Below are positions 46,463-55,226 of a stretch of 64,000 nt of DNA, piece by piece (the first letter of the stretch is position 1; each line of letters begins with the position of its first letter). Location of the stretch: assembly GCF_013466605.1 (NCBI RefSeq), contig NZ_CP059162.1, positions 3,782,001-3,846,000 on the forward strand, in the 5' to 3' direction. The notes beneath the pieces were generated by a model that did no database searches, was not told the origin of the DNA, and saw nothing but the letters and a program-made list of their open reading frames with translations. The position numbers and the translations under genes are program-made. This DNA is from Pseudomonas chlororaphis subsp. aurantiaca (lineage in GTDB: Bacteria; Pseudomonadota; Gammaproteobacteria; Pseudomonadales; Pseudomonadaceae).

Positions 46463-48754
46463 ATGCTGGATGCTAACGCTACCCATATTTCCCTGACGAT
46501 CGAAGGCGCCTCGGTCGACCTTCAGGTCCTCAGTTTCGTTGGCCGCGAAGCCCTCAATCAGCCCTTCTGCTTCGATATCGAACTGGTCAGCGCGCGTCCC
46601 GACCTCAAGCTCGAAGAACTGTTGCACAAGCCGGCCTGCCTGACGTTCGGCAGCACGGGTAAAGGCCTGATCCATGGCCTGGTGTACCGCATCGCCCAGG
46701 GCGATTCCGGGCGCAAGCTGACCCGCTATAGCATCAGCCTGACCCCGCAGCTCAACTACCTGCGCCACAGCGTCAACCAGAAAATCTACCAGCACCTCAG
46801 CGTGCCGAAGATCATCGCCCAAGTCCTCGAGGCCCGCGGCATCCTGGCCGACGCCTACAGTTTCCAGCTCGGCGCCACCTACCCGGAGCGGGTCTACTGC
46901 ACCCAGTACGACGAGTCCGACCTGCACTTCATCCAGCGCCTGTGTGAAGAAGAAGGCATTCACTTCCACTTCCAGCACAGTGCCAGAGGCCACAAGCTGG
47001 TGTTCGGCGACGACCAGACGGTGTTCCGCAAGCTGGCGGCAGTGAACTACCAGCAGGATTCCGGCATGGCCGCCGAGCAGCCGGTGATCAAGCGCTTCAA
47101 CCTGCGCCTGGAAACCCGTACCAGCCGCGTCAGCCGCCGCGACTACGACTTCGAGAAACCACGCCTGCTGCCCGAGGGCGCGGCCAAGTCCGGGGTCATG
47201 CCGGACCTGGAAGACTACGACTACCCCGGCCTGTTCACCCAGCAGGCCCGCGGCAAGCAACTGGCGACCCGCGCCCTGGAACGCCACCGCAGCGACTACC
47301 AGCTGGCCGAAGGCAAAGGCGACGAGCCGAGCCTGGTCAGCGGCCACTTCCTGACCCTGGCCGCCCACCCGCGCAGCGAATGGAACGACCTGTGGCTGCT
47401 GCTGGAAGTGATCCATGAGGGCAAGCAGCCGCAGGTGCTGGGCGAAAACATCACCAGCGACGTCACCCGCAACAAGGACGACTTCCACCAGGGCTACCGC
47501 AACCGCTTCCTCGCCACGCCCTGGGACGCCCACTACCGCCCGCCGCTGGAGCACCCGAAACCCAAGTCCCTGGGCAGCCAGACCGCGGTGGTCACCGGAC
47601 CCAAGGGTGAAGAGATCCATTGCGACCAATACGGCCGGATCAAGGTGCAGTTCCACTGGGACCGCGACGGCCTGGCCGACGACAACACCTCCTGCTGGGT
47701 CCGCGTCGCCAGCGGCTGGGCCGGCAAGGCCTACGGCGGCATCGCCATCCCGCGGATCGGCATGGAAGTGCTGGTGACCTTCCTCGAGGGCGACCCCGAC
47801 CAGCCCCTGGTCACCGGCTGCCTGTACCACAAGGAAAACGTGGTCCCCTACGACCTGCCGGCGAACAAGACCCGCAGCACCTTCAAGACCCTCAGCTCGC
47901 CGGGCGGCAAGGGCTACAACGAACTGCGCATCGAAGACAAGAAAGGCGCCGAGCAGATCTACCTGCACGCCCAGCGCGACTGGGACGAGAACGTCGAGCA
48001 CGACCAGCGGATCCGCGTCGGCAACGAACGCCACGACACGGTCGAAGCCAACACCCTGACCGAACTCAAGGCCGAAGAACACCGCATCACCCACCTCGAC
48101 CGCAAGAGCGAAATCCGCGCCAACGACCACCTCACCGTGGCCGTCACCCAGCACGCCAACATCGGCACCGCGCAATTCGTCGAAGCCGGCCAGGAAATCC
48201 ACTACAAGACCGGCAACATCGTGGTCCTGGAAGCCGGCGCCGAACTCACCGCCAAGGCCGGCGGCAGCTTTGTGAAGCTCGATGCCGGTGGCGTGACCAT
48301 CAGTGGGGCCGACGTGAAGATCAATTCCGGCGGCGCGCCGGGGGTGGGGACAGGTATTGCTTCTCTCTTACCACTCATTCCCGGCGCAGTCGCTGTAGAC
48401 AGTGCCGGTAACTTGATGGAAAGCGCCAAGGCCAATCCGACCTGGCTCGAACTGAACCTGCACTATAAAAACCTTGAACCTGTTCCTGGTGCGTCCTATC
48501 GCGTCGAGTTTGCCGATGGTTCTACTCGTGAAGGTGTTTTGGATGCAGATGGTTTTGCACGTCTGGAAGATGTCCCCAAAGGTCCCGCCAAAGTTTACTA
48601 CGGGGAGGATCCACGACCTTATGATCGAGAGGCAGTCAAGGTCGTTGAAAGTTCTGATGAAAAGATCAACGACGACTTGCGCAAGCTGGGGCTCGATCCT
48701 GATCAGATAGATTTGCAGGCATTGATTGAGCAAGCGGCAGGGAGGCTGGTATGA
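46463..48754 (+). CDS. vgrG: T6SS spike protein VgrG with C-terminal adaptor extension
   Basis: The 763-residue protein has the gp27-like head (about 1-380), the gp5-like OB domain (HCDQYGRIKVQFHWDRDG around 388-405) and the beta-helix needle to about residue 630. After the end of the needle (GGAPGVGTG) comes a roughly 130-residue extension with a transthyretin-like beta domain (GASYRVEFADGSTREGVLDA), a likely docking site for the effector encoded next. ATG 46463 is favoured by GGATGG upstream; ATG 46445 is possible. Its stop overlaps the effector ATG. No other T6SS core genes are in the window, so this is an orphan vgrG island. Confidence 0.93.
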   Translation: MLDANATHISLTIEGASVDLQVLSFVGREALNQPFCFDIELVSARPDLKLEELLHKPACLTFGSTGKGLIHGLVYRIAQGDSGRKLTRYSISLTPQLNYLRHSVNQKIYQHLSVPKIIAQVLEARGILADAYSFQLGATYPERVYCTQYDESDLHFIQRLCEEEGIHFHFQHSARGHKLVFGDDQTVFRKLAAVNYQQDSGMAAEQPVIKRFNLRLETRTSRVSRRDYDFEKPRLLPEGAAKSGVMPDLEDYDYPGLFTQQARGKQLATRALERHRSDYQLAEGKGDEPSLVSGHFLTLAAHPRSEWNDLWLLLEVIHEGKQPQVLGENITSDVTRNKDDFHQGYRNRFLATPWDAHYRPPLEHPKPKSLGSQTAVVTGPKGEEIHCDQYGRIKVQFHWDRDGLADDNTSCWVRVASGWAGKAYGGIAIPRIGMEVLVTFLEGDPDQPLVTGCLYHKENVVPYDLPANKTRSTFKTLSSPGGKGYNELRIEDKKGAEQIYLHAQRDWDENVEHDQRIRVGNERHDTVEANTLTELKAEEHRITHLDRKSEIRANDHLTVAVTQHANIGTAQFVEAGQEIHYKTGNIVVLEAGAELTAKAGGSFVKLDAGGVTISGADVKINSGGAPGVGTGIASLLPLIPGAVAVDSAGNLMESAKANPTWLELNLHYKNLEPVPGASYRVEFADGSTREGVLDADGFARLEDVPKGPAKVYYGEDPRPYDREAVKVVESSDEKINDDLRKLGLDPDQIDLQALIEQAAGRLV

Positions 48755-50307
48755 GTGGTGTCACAAATGCTTCAGGAACCAATGATCGTAAGGAGGCCTA
48801 CAAGGAGGCGGCAGTCGAATTGGCCAAAGGCATTGCCTTGGGAGCTGTCCCCTTTCTCGGTCAAGCGATTGATGCCTACGACACCGTAGAGTCCTGCGTG
48901 CTGTTGTACAAATCCGATAGCGAGTCCGCAAAGGAAGATGCTCAGTTCGACTTGTTGCTGGCAATTATCGGATGGGTGCCTGGACCTGGAGACGGGCTGA
49001 AAAAAAGTCTGCGTATCGTCAATCGCAACCCACAACGATTTGCCCCAGTATTATTCGACCTTCTGCGTTTTGTCCTTGATGAGTGCGGCATAAAATCCAG
49101 TCCTGAGGCATTGCTCGAACAGATGTTCAACGCTGGAAAGCTGAAAGCAGAAATCGACGACATCATCGGCGGAGTTAAAGGTTCCAGTACCTTCAAAAGT
49201 CTGCCCAACTGGACTCAATCAGCCGTTGTAACAGTGCTTGCAACATCGCGTGACAACATGCCAGCCATGATTGGAATTGTTGAAAAGCGATTAAAAAAGT
49301 GGAAAGGCATGCAACGTAACAGTTCGGCAAGCTCATCCGGTACAAGTCGGCCTGCTCATGGTAAAAAGCCAGCGAACAGAGATGCAGTTGTTGCCAATAG
49401 TGGTAAAGATGGGGCGAGCAACACTCACTCAAATAAGATTGATAGCTCCAATATCGGAACTCAGGCCTTGCCCAGTATTCTTAATGAAGGGCTTGGTGTA
49501 AGTGGTGAGCACATTGCTGACTATATTTGTGCTGTAAAGTTTGGATGGGGGAAGGACTGGGACGGACATGATAAGGGCAGTGATGGAAAATGGCTCGAAG
49601 GAACCCCTGACGCATCCAAGAAGGGCAAACTTTCGCAAGGTGGAAGTCCAAAGACAAGGCATGCTCTTTACAAGCTAACGGATGGTGCAAACGGTACGGG
49701 TATCGATGCTGTATGGCGTGCCAATCCAGCAACCAACAATGGAGAAAAGTTTGCCATTGTTGAGGCAAAAGCGAGTCGCGACGAAGATGCTCCGAAGTTC
49801 ATGCGCAAGCCGAATAATACACGTAAGCCTGGAGTTGGATCTCGACTCGGTGTATCTGGCCTAAGCGATCCTAGTGAGCTGATTGAACCGGTTGAAGATA
49901 GCTCGACTCAATCAGGGAAAAACACCCGAACAGTTGTCAGAGGAAAGAAAAGCACCTCGCCGCAAAAAGTCACTCAAGGGACAACGGGAAAATCTAAAAA
50001 CATTTTGGTTCAAATGAGTTCAGAATGGATAGCTGAAAACATTGGTAAAGCGGTATCAGGGCGTCTATTAGCAGCACAGGTAATCAACTCCTACAGCCGC
50101 CATCTCTTTTATGCCCCGCTTTACCACCCTAGTTCGAGCCCCAAAGAGCACGCGCAAGCACGACTGGACGGTGATATTGAAAGTGCTCATGCAAAACATG
50201 AAGCATTCCATTATGGCGAAAGCGAAGTAAAGTCATTTGTTAATAAGCGCAAGAAGTCGCTAACAAAAAAACATGGCGCATTAAAAAACTTAAAGATCGA
50301 GGCTTAA
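48751..50307 (+). CDS. T6SS effector, PD-(D/E)xK nuclease (PoNe-like)
   Basis: The 518-residue protein has an N-terminal helical domain (about 15-185, with LGAVPFLGQAIDAYDTVES and GWVPGPGDGLKKSLRIVNRN). I recall this domain from many VgrG-linked Pseudomonas effectors, where it probably serves delivery. A low-complexity linker follows (190-245), then a C-terminal toxin domain. There, Asp319 (GIDAVW), Glu338 and Lys340 (IVEAKAS) form the D-Xn-ExK signature of PD-(D/E)xK nucleases, pointing to DNA as target. ATGA overlap with vgrG and a DUF1911-type immunity gene four bases downstream support a PoNe/PoNi pair. The gene is visibly AT-richer than the genome. Confidence 0.82.
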   Translation: MSGVTNASGTNDRKEAYKEAAVELAKGIALGAVPFLGQAIDAYDTVESCVLLYKSDSESAKEDAQFDLLLAIIGWVPGPGDGLKKSLRIVNRNPQRFAPVLFDLLRFVLDECGIKSSPEALLEQMFNAGKLKAEIDDIIGGVKGSSTFKSLPNWTQSAVVTVLATSRDNMPAMIGIVEKRLKKWKGMQRNSSASSSGTSRPAHGKKPANRDAVVANSGKDGASNTHSNKIDSSNIGTQALPSILNEGLGVSGEHIADYICAVKFGWGKDWDGHDKGSDGKWLEGTPDASKKGKLSQGGSPKTRHALYKLTDGANGTGIDAVWRANPATNNGEKFAIVEAKASRDEDAPKFMRKPNNTRKPGVGSRLGVSGLSDPSELIEPVEDSSTQSGKNTRTVVRGKKSTSPQKVTQGTTGKSKNILVQMSSEWIAENIGKAVSGRLLAAQVINSYSRHLFYAPLYHPSSSPKEHAQARLDGDIESAHAKHEAFHYGESEVKSFVNKRKKSLTKKHGALKNLKIEA

Positions 50308-50311
50308 ACAA

Positions 50312-51253
50312 ATGACCAAAAGACAAAAATTTCTAAGTGACAATCAGTATAAAATATTTCTGAAGGAGTCCGATGAGGTAACCAAGTTCTTTGAGTCCAA
50401 TCGTTTCAAGTCTGAAACTGACGAAGAAGAAAAGTCTCTCAGAGCAAGACACTTCCAACGCTTGACTCTTGACAAATTATTTATCACCTATACCGCAGGC
50501 CAGCCAATAGAGGCTCTTTTGCCGATATTGGAGGAAGTAATTGAAGGATACGAAACTTGGCAGCGAGCACTGGCCTTACATGAGGGAATCATAAATATTT
50601 CGCCTCTTGCAATTGATGACTGGTCTTACCAATACGAAGAATGCGTTCAAGTTATTTCTCTTTGTATTTTGCTTCACCGCAAGGACTTATTGAAGCGTTT
50701 TGTGGCCTTGATCGATCAAGCAGGTTATGCAGGCGACGATACGCTATACGAAGATCTACTTAGAAAAGTCCTTCCAGAAAGACATGACGTGGATCAGTGG
50801 TACCATGATTCGTATACTCTTTTGGTTCGTGCCATTTATGCAAGCAGTCAAAAAGAAGCATCTGAACTATTAAAAAACTATTGTAAAGACTGGTACTCTG
50901 AATTTGAACAGGCGCCTTGGCATGACTCTCACTTACAAGGTGACGAGGGCAGTTATGTCGGCTATTGGGCTTTTGAAGCTGCGGCTGTAGCTTTTTTGTA
51001 TGATATTGACGACAGTCAAGTTGACAACCCGGTTTATCCAAAAGATTTGACTGAGTATGCTAGAAACTATAAATCGCTGAATTCACCTCAAGTTAATCGT
51101 ATTGAGTCAGGCAAGCCCTGCAGTCGTTCGGGTTACTGGTTCACCCCTGCCCAGACTGGTTCTCGTCGCTATTTCAATCAAGGGGACATCATGCCTTGCT
51201 TCAGCGACTCTGATTGGGGCGACACACTTTGGTACTGGTCAGGCGAAAAGTAG
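50312..51253 (+). CDS. DUF1910/DUF1911 (PoNi-like) immunity protein
   Basis: The 313-residue acidic, helix-rich cytoplasmic protein has an N-terminal DUF1910-like part (ETDEEEKSLRARHFQRLTLDKL at about 35-56) and a DUF1911-like core with GYWAFEAAAVAFLYDIDDS at 217-235. Both are hallmarks of immunity proteins to PoNe DNases. A short extra C-terminal module follows (SGYWFTPAQTGSRRYF at 273-288, then WGDTLWYWSG), seen by memory in other DUF1911 immunity proteins. It follows the effector by four bases, has no signal peptide, and would neutralise a cytoplasmic nuclease. Confidence 0.82.
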   Translation: MTKRQKFLSDNQYKIFLKESDEVTKFFESNRFKSETDEEEKSLRARHFQRLTLDKLFITYTAGQPIEALLPILEEVIEGYETWQRALALHEGIINISPLAIDDWSYQYEECVQVISLCILLHRKDLLKRFVALIDQAGYAGDDTLYEDLLRKVLPERHDVDQWYHDSYTLLVRAIYASSQKEASELLKNYCKDWYSEFEQAPWHDSHLQGDEGSYVGYWAFEAAAVAFLYDIDDSQVDNPVYPKDLTEYARNYKSLNSPQVNRIESGKPCSRSGYWFTPAQTGSRRYFNQGDIMPCFSDSDWGDTLWYWSGEK

Positions 51254-51265
51254 AACTCGACGGAA

Positions 51266-51296
51266 GCCCTCTTAGAATCTTTTGTAGGTAGAGGGC
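51266..51296 (+). terminator. Weak stem-loop after the immunity gene
   Basis: GCCCTCT (51266-51272) pairs with AGAGGGC (51290-51296) around a 17-base loop containing an AT-rich run. It lies 13 bases after the stop. The large loop and missing U-run make terminator function uncertain. The remaining 160 bases before the next gene are AT-rich and presumably hold its promoter. Confidence 0.35.
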
Positions 51297-51459
51297 CACC
51301 TCAACTGTTTTCTCATTACACCCTGAGTTTCAGAACTCCAGTTAAACTAACTACATGAAGCTCATTCATCCCATGAAAAACAGTAGCACCCGTTGATCAA
51401 AGCCGAATACCCTACATGGAGATGCTGATATCAAGTATCGCTTTCTGGAAAAACAAAAC

Positions 51460-52335
51460 ATGAGAAGACTGTACTACCTTATCATTATTACCTTTCTGGT
51501 CGGCTGCAATAAAAGCGAGAACACATATGCAAAAAGCCAACTCATCCACATAGACCTCAACGGATCTGCGCAAAGCCTACTACAAAAGAGTCCGGTCGAG
51601 TTCTCTAAAGACTGCATGAATGCAGTGGATATGTGCTGGTATAAAATCCAGAGTCCTTCCAGCATAAACCTTCCTTCAGTAGATATCAGCCTTGACAATA
51701 AAATATTAAATATCAATCAGGTTTCAGATATCACAACTGCTGTCAGCAAAGAGTTTGGCGAAAATCTGAGCAACCTCAAGTTGACCTTGCGCGGCCTTCC
51801 AGACAACAGCCTCCACAAGGATCAAAGAGATTTTATCTATGCGCTGATAAACTCTATAAAAGCTGTGGGATGGCAGCACTACTTCTTTCCATCTGACCCT
51901 AGAGTAAGTGATTCACAGGCAAAAAAGATAAACAGCCCAGATGATGTACTTGGATTTTATGTAAGCAGCCATCCCTGGCTGGATCCGGACTATGAAATGG
52001 ACATGGACTCCTGGCTTAAAGTCGGCTCCTTCTATAATTGGTATTTTTTCAAGGATGGAGTTCATTTAAATCTTCGCGCCTGGCGAAAAAACTCCAAAGA
52101 TACACCTGGTGAACGCGGAACTTACCTAATCACCTTGAATTTCAAAACTGAGGAATTCTACTGGCTTTCTGGATTTGAAGAGAAAAATGAACGACGTAAC
52201 TGGAGAGAGTTACTCCCTGCACGTTTGAAAAAATATGCTGAAATGCGGCAAGAACGAGAAGAAAAGGTACGCACAGTAGGTATTGAGGTGGATGAAAGCT
52301 ACCAAGACCCTCAAATCAAAGCTCTAGAGAAATGA
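51460..52335 (+). CDS. Lipoprotein of unknown function (paralogue 1)
   Basis: The 291-residue protein starts with a lipoprotein signal (lipobox FLVGC, residues 12-16). It shares blocks with the next gene: LLQKSPVEFSKDCMNA, LRGLPDNSLHKDQRDFIYAL, FFPSDPRV and a YNWYF element, followed by a charged C-terminal helix ending VGIEVDESYQDP. I do not recognise a named family. Its place behind a vgrG effector-immunity pair, its tandem duplication and its envelope location are what one sees for periplasmic T6SS immunity proteins; that role is inference. Confidence 0.75.
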   Translation: MRRLYYLIIITFLVGCNKSENTYAKSQLIHIDLNGSAQSLLQKSPVEFSKDCMNAVDMCWYKIQSPSSINLPSVDISLDNKILNINQVSDITTAVSKEFGENLSNLKLTLRGLPDNSLHKDQRDFIYALINSIKAVGWQHYFFPSDPRVSDSQAKKINSPDDVLGFYVSSHPWLDPDYEMDMDSWLKVGSFYNWYFFKDGVHLNLRAWRKNSKDTPGERGTYLITLNFKTEEFYWLSGFEEKNERRNWRELLPARLKKYAEMRQEREEKVRTVGIEVDESYQDPQIKALEK

Positions 52336-52410
52336 GAAATTTTATCACGGCATCGCCTTCCATGGACCGGTTAGTGGGATCGTTACGATCGCCAGTTAGA
52401 GGAGCAAGGA

Positions 52411-53292
52411 ATGAAAACACTCTGGTTACTGTCCCTTGTCTTGCTCGTTGGCTGCGATGGCTTTACAAATGAAGGCACGTACAAGATTAAAAAAGAAACC
52501 AAGAGCATAAATATTCAACTAGGATCGCCTGTTGAAGACCTACTTAAACAAAGCCCTGTCAAGTTCAGCTCCGACTGCCTGGCTGCCGCCAATATATGCT
52601 GGCACGAAATCAATAAAAGCAGGGATAACCAGGACCTATTGAGCCTGAGCATCACTCAACCTGAGAGTGCCCTCAAGTTGGATCAGGTCGTGTCCCTTGG
52701 CATTGTGGCTGACGATGCCGTTTCCAAGAACATCGAGGAGGTTGAGGTTACGTTCCGTGGCTTGCCGGATAACAGCACACACGAAGAAAACCGGACGCTG
52801 ATCTACGGCCTCATAGACAAGCTGAAAGCGGCGGGATGGCATAAATACTACTTCCCTTCGGACCCACGAATCCCAGGTTCCGAACTGGATAAATTCGACT
52901 GGAAAAAATCGGTATTCGGGCGAAGTCCTTTGAGCCATCCGCTCTTTGATCCAGACAGAAAAATGAGTCTTGAGCAGTGGGTAGCATCAGGCATGTTCTA
53001 TGACTGGTACTTGTACAGTGGCGACTACCTGGCTCACATCAAGGTCTTGCGAAACTCGGCGGTCGCCTCGAGAGAGACCGGGTCCTATTTGATAAAAATC
53101 GAATTCACCTCACTGAATAGCTTTTGGCAAAGCAGCTTCGAAGAGGAAGAGCGCCCTGACTGGAAGAAGCTATTTCCCGAGCACTTGAAAGCTCTTTTAC
53201 TGCTTAGATCGGAAGCCGAGTCCAAGGCAAGAACTGCAGGAGTGAAAATTGACCAGAGTTACCAAGCTCCCGCCATGGAACTGGTTAACTGA
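52411..53292 (+). CDS. Lipoprotein of unknown function (paralogue 2)
   Basis: The 293-residue protein has a lipobox LLVGC (residues 11-15) and is a clear paralogue of the preceding gene: LLKQSPVKFSSDCLAA, FRGLPDNSTHEENRTLIYGL, YYFPSDPRIPGSE, a YDWYL element and VKIDQSYQAP at the end. Base composition is closer to the genome mean than in paralogue 1, suggesting a different time of arrival. GAGGAGCAAGGA at 52398-52409 is a strong ribosome site. Function unknown; see the findings. Confidence 0.75.
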   Translation: MKTLWLLSLVLLVGCDGFTNEGTYKIKKETKSINIQLGSPVEDLLKQSPVKFSSDCLAAANICWHEINKSRDNQDLLSLSITQPESALKLDQVVSLGIVADDAVSKNIEEVEVTFRGLPDNSTHEENRTLIYGLIDKLKAAGWHKYYFPSDPRIPGSELDKFDWKKSVFGRSPLSHPLFDPDRKMSLEQWVASGMFYDWYLYSGDYLAHIKVLRNSAVASRETGSYLIKIEFTSLNSFWQSSFEEEERPDWKKLFPEHLKALLLLRSEAESKARTAGVKIDQSYQAPAMELVN

Positions 53293-53311
53293 AATAGTAA
53301 AAATGACCCGA

Positions 53312-53335
53312 AAGGCAGGGGGCTTCCCTTGCCTT
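53312..53335 (+). terminator. Stem-loop after the second lipoprotein gene
   Basis: AAGGCAGGGG pairs with CCCTTGCCTT (one G-U pair) around GCTT, 20 bases after the stop. No clear U-run follows. It marks the right edge of the vgrG island. The remaining 218 bases before the next gene show no coding potential. Confidence 0.5.
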
Positions 53336-53553
53336 CAAGCCTCACACTGGGATTGAACAACGGGTAAACATTTCTGCCCACAGCCCCTTCCCCTGACCGA
53401 TCTCCCTTCACACCACAAATCATTAGCCCCCTACTTAATCTTCGATTAATCCCGCCGCCCAAAACTGTACGGGGCCGCGCAGCGCAGAATCCTCTGCCGC
53501 CCTCCGCGGCGTGCTCGATGGCGGTTTGTGTCGGGCTTATCGGAGAAATGCTC

Positions 53554-53814
53554 ATGAACATGCGTATTTTGCTGGTCGGGGCCTTGGCTTTTGTCGGGGC
53601 CGTGGGTGTGGCTCAGGCGGACACGGCTCAGGTGCAGCCGGTGCCTTATCACTATGGCATGCCGCTGAATGTGGCCAAGGTGGTGTCGATGACCGAGCCC
53701 GCGACGCCGGAGTGCAAGGTGATCACCGCGGACATGACCTTTATCGACAAGGCGGGCAAGCTGGAAGCCATCAGCTACCGCAAGTTGTCGGACGCCTGCA
53801 GTTATCAGAACTGA
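53554..53814 (+). CDS. DUF2790 family exported protein
   Basis: The 86-residue protein has a signal peptide (MRILLVGALAFVGAVGVAQA) and the DUF2790 core: YHYGMPLNVAKVVSMTEP, TPECKVITADMTFIDKAG and a final SDACSY with a conserved cysteine. The family is Pseudomonas-rich, periplasmic and uncharacterised. ATG 53554 is chosen over 53548 and 53518 because CGGAGA at 53541-53546 is at proper distance and the signal peptide begins there. Confidence 0.8.
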   Translation: MNMRILLVGALAFVGAVGVAQADTAQVQPVPYHYGMPLNVAKVVSMTEPATPECKVITADMTFIDKAGKLEAISYRKLSDACSYQN

Positions 53815-53902
53815 AGACCGCCCTGCTCTACCGCGCGCAAGGTTGCAGGCAGCTCTGTGAGATTCAGGCGGGGATTTTATTCGCGGTGAGGGTCGGGTTT
53901 GC

Positions 53903-53931
53903 GCCTGGCCCGGGATCTATCCAGGCCAGGC
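53903..53931. terminator. Stem-loop between convergent DUF2790 and DUF1652 genes
   Basis: GCCTGGCC (53903-53910) pairs with GGCCAGGC (53924-53931) across a 13-base loop. It lies between two convergent genes, so it may serve both 3' ends, but no U-run is present on either side. Confidence 0.4.
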
Positions 53932-53956
53932 AGGCAACGCTGGCAAAGCCGACCGT

Positions 53957-54226
53957 TCAATGAACCCTGGATTTCAGGGTGATGGGCTGGCTTCCCGGAT
54001 GATTGGCCAGGTCGTAGCGCAGTTCGGCGATCAAGTCGTTGATTTCCCGGCAGCCGTTGAGGCTCGCCGCATCGATGCCGGTGACCACCAGGTCCACACG
54101 GTCGGTTTCATGGTCGCCATAGACTTTCACAGTCATGTGCAGGTCGGGGCTCAGGGTGCACTCGCAGCGTTTGGGCAGGAAGCTGCATTCAATGATATTG
54201 CGCAGTTCCAAGGCAGATAAAAACAT
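53957..54226 (-). CDS. DUF1652 family protein
   Basis: The 89-residue protein matches DUF1652: it begins MFLSALELRNIIE, has FLPKRCECTLSPDLHMTVKV and ends with a helix INDLIAELRYDLANH. These small cytoplasmic proteins are common in Pseudomonas and have no assigned function. The start at 54226 is chosen because the family begins with this methionine; the frame is open ten codons further upstream. Confidence 0.85.
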   Translation of the reverse strand: MFLSALELRNIIECSFLPKRCECTLSPDLHMTVKVYGDHETDRVDLVVTGIDAASLNGCREINDLIAELRYDLANHPGSQPITLKSRVH

Positions 54227-54730
54227 GGCAGATCTCTCCGTTGGTGCAGTGGCCATTCAATGATGGCAAGAATATCGTCTCGGGATTCCACCCCCGAAAT
54301 ACGGCGTACGGCATGACTAAACCTCCCTGGAAGAGAAAGCCAATTCCTAGACTAGGCCGTATTTGCGCTTCTACTAAATTCTTTTTTGCTCTGAGTAGTG
54401 GGCTTTTTTCACGTGATGTCCCGATACCTCCGTCAGGGGGATGACCTCCTGCGAACGGGTGCGGCCGACTTCTCGCTGATAGCGAATGGAGCATTAAGCG
54501 TGCCGTCTTCGTACGCGTTGTCATGCCGTGATAAATCATCGGGTTATAAAGCGCTATCGGAGGATTGCGTCGTGCAGACTGCCGGATTTGCCGTTGGTCA
54601 CCCGGCAATTTGCCGGAGTGAAATGGCCACGGTTTGCATGACCGGGCGTTACCCGGTCAAACTGCCCGGCGTTTCAAGCAAACGGCTCCCTCCATTGGCA
54701 GAGCCGTCGATCAACCTGCAAGGAGGCCTT
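54227..54730. promoter_or_regulatory. 500-base intergenic region with hairpins upstream of the ecotin gene
   Basis: No ORF with a credible start or product is seen. The right half has two notable structures just upstream of ecotin: CCGGCAA/TTGCCGG-type repeats at 54578-54617 and a hairpin GACCGGG-CGTTA-CCCGGTC at 54640-54658. The left half should contain the DUF1652 promoter. The right part could be a structured 5' leader or a small RNA, but no known riboswitch class was recognised. AGGAGG at 54721-54726 is the ecotin ribosome site. Confidence 0.4.
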
Positions 54731-55213
54731 ATGCGCTTTTTTCCTGTTTCCACCGCCATCGCTGTGCTGTTGAGCGGTATTTCCACCCTGAGCCATGCGG
54801 CCAAGCTCGAAGACGTGGCGCCCTACCCCAAGGCCGAAGACGGTTTTGTGCGCCAGGTGATCCATCTGCCCAAGCAGGCCAAGGAAGAGGAGTTCAAGGT
54901 CGAGGTGCTGGCCGGCAAGACCCTGACCGTCGACTGCAACCGTCAGCGCCTGGGCGGCACCCTGGAAGAGAAGAACCTCGATGGCTGGGGTTACCCCTAC
55001 TACCGCCTGGACAAGGTCAGCGGCCCGATGAGCACCCTGATGGCCTGCCCCGAAGGCACCAGCAAGCAGGCCTTCGTGCCGGTGGTCGGCGAAGGCTTCG
55101 TGCTGCGCTACAACAGCAAGCTGCCGATCGTGATCTACGCCCCCAAGGACATCGAAGTGCGCTACCGCCTGTGGTCCGCCTCCGATAAAGTCGAAAAGGC
55201 CCGCGCGGAATAA
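54731..55213 (+). CDS. eco: Ecotin, periplasmic serine protease inhibitor
   Basis: The 160-residue precursor has a signal peptide ending SHA (about residue 23) and the complete ecotin fold: [40 protein letters not shown] and [22 protein letters not shown]. The reactive loop is [13 protein letters not shown]; Leu103 occupies the P1 place of E. coli Met84. Cys69 and Cys106 form the conserved disulfide. Ecotin dimers block trypsin-fold proteases such as elastase and protect the cell from host or predator enzymes. Confidence 0.93.
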   Translation: MRFFPVSTAIAVLLSGISTLSHAAKLEDVAPYPKAEDGFVRQVIHLPKQAKEEEFKVEVLAGKTLTVDCNRQRLGGTLEEKNLDGWGYPYYRLDKVSGPMSTLMACPEGTSKQAFVPVVGEGFVLRYNSKLPIVIYAPKDIEVRYRLWSASDKVEKARAE

Positions 55214-55226
55214 CCCTGCCTTCGCA

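Noticed and set aside
46442..48202. A 586-codon reverse frame opposite vgrG
   Set aside because: It has no ribosome site or recognisable motif and lies opposite a clear VgrG; it is composition-driven.
54398..54730. N-terminal extension of ecotin in the same frame
   Set aside because: It would place 111 residues before a normal signal peptide; ATG 54731 has an ideal AGGAGG site.
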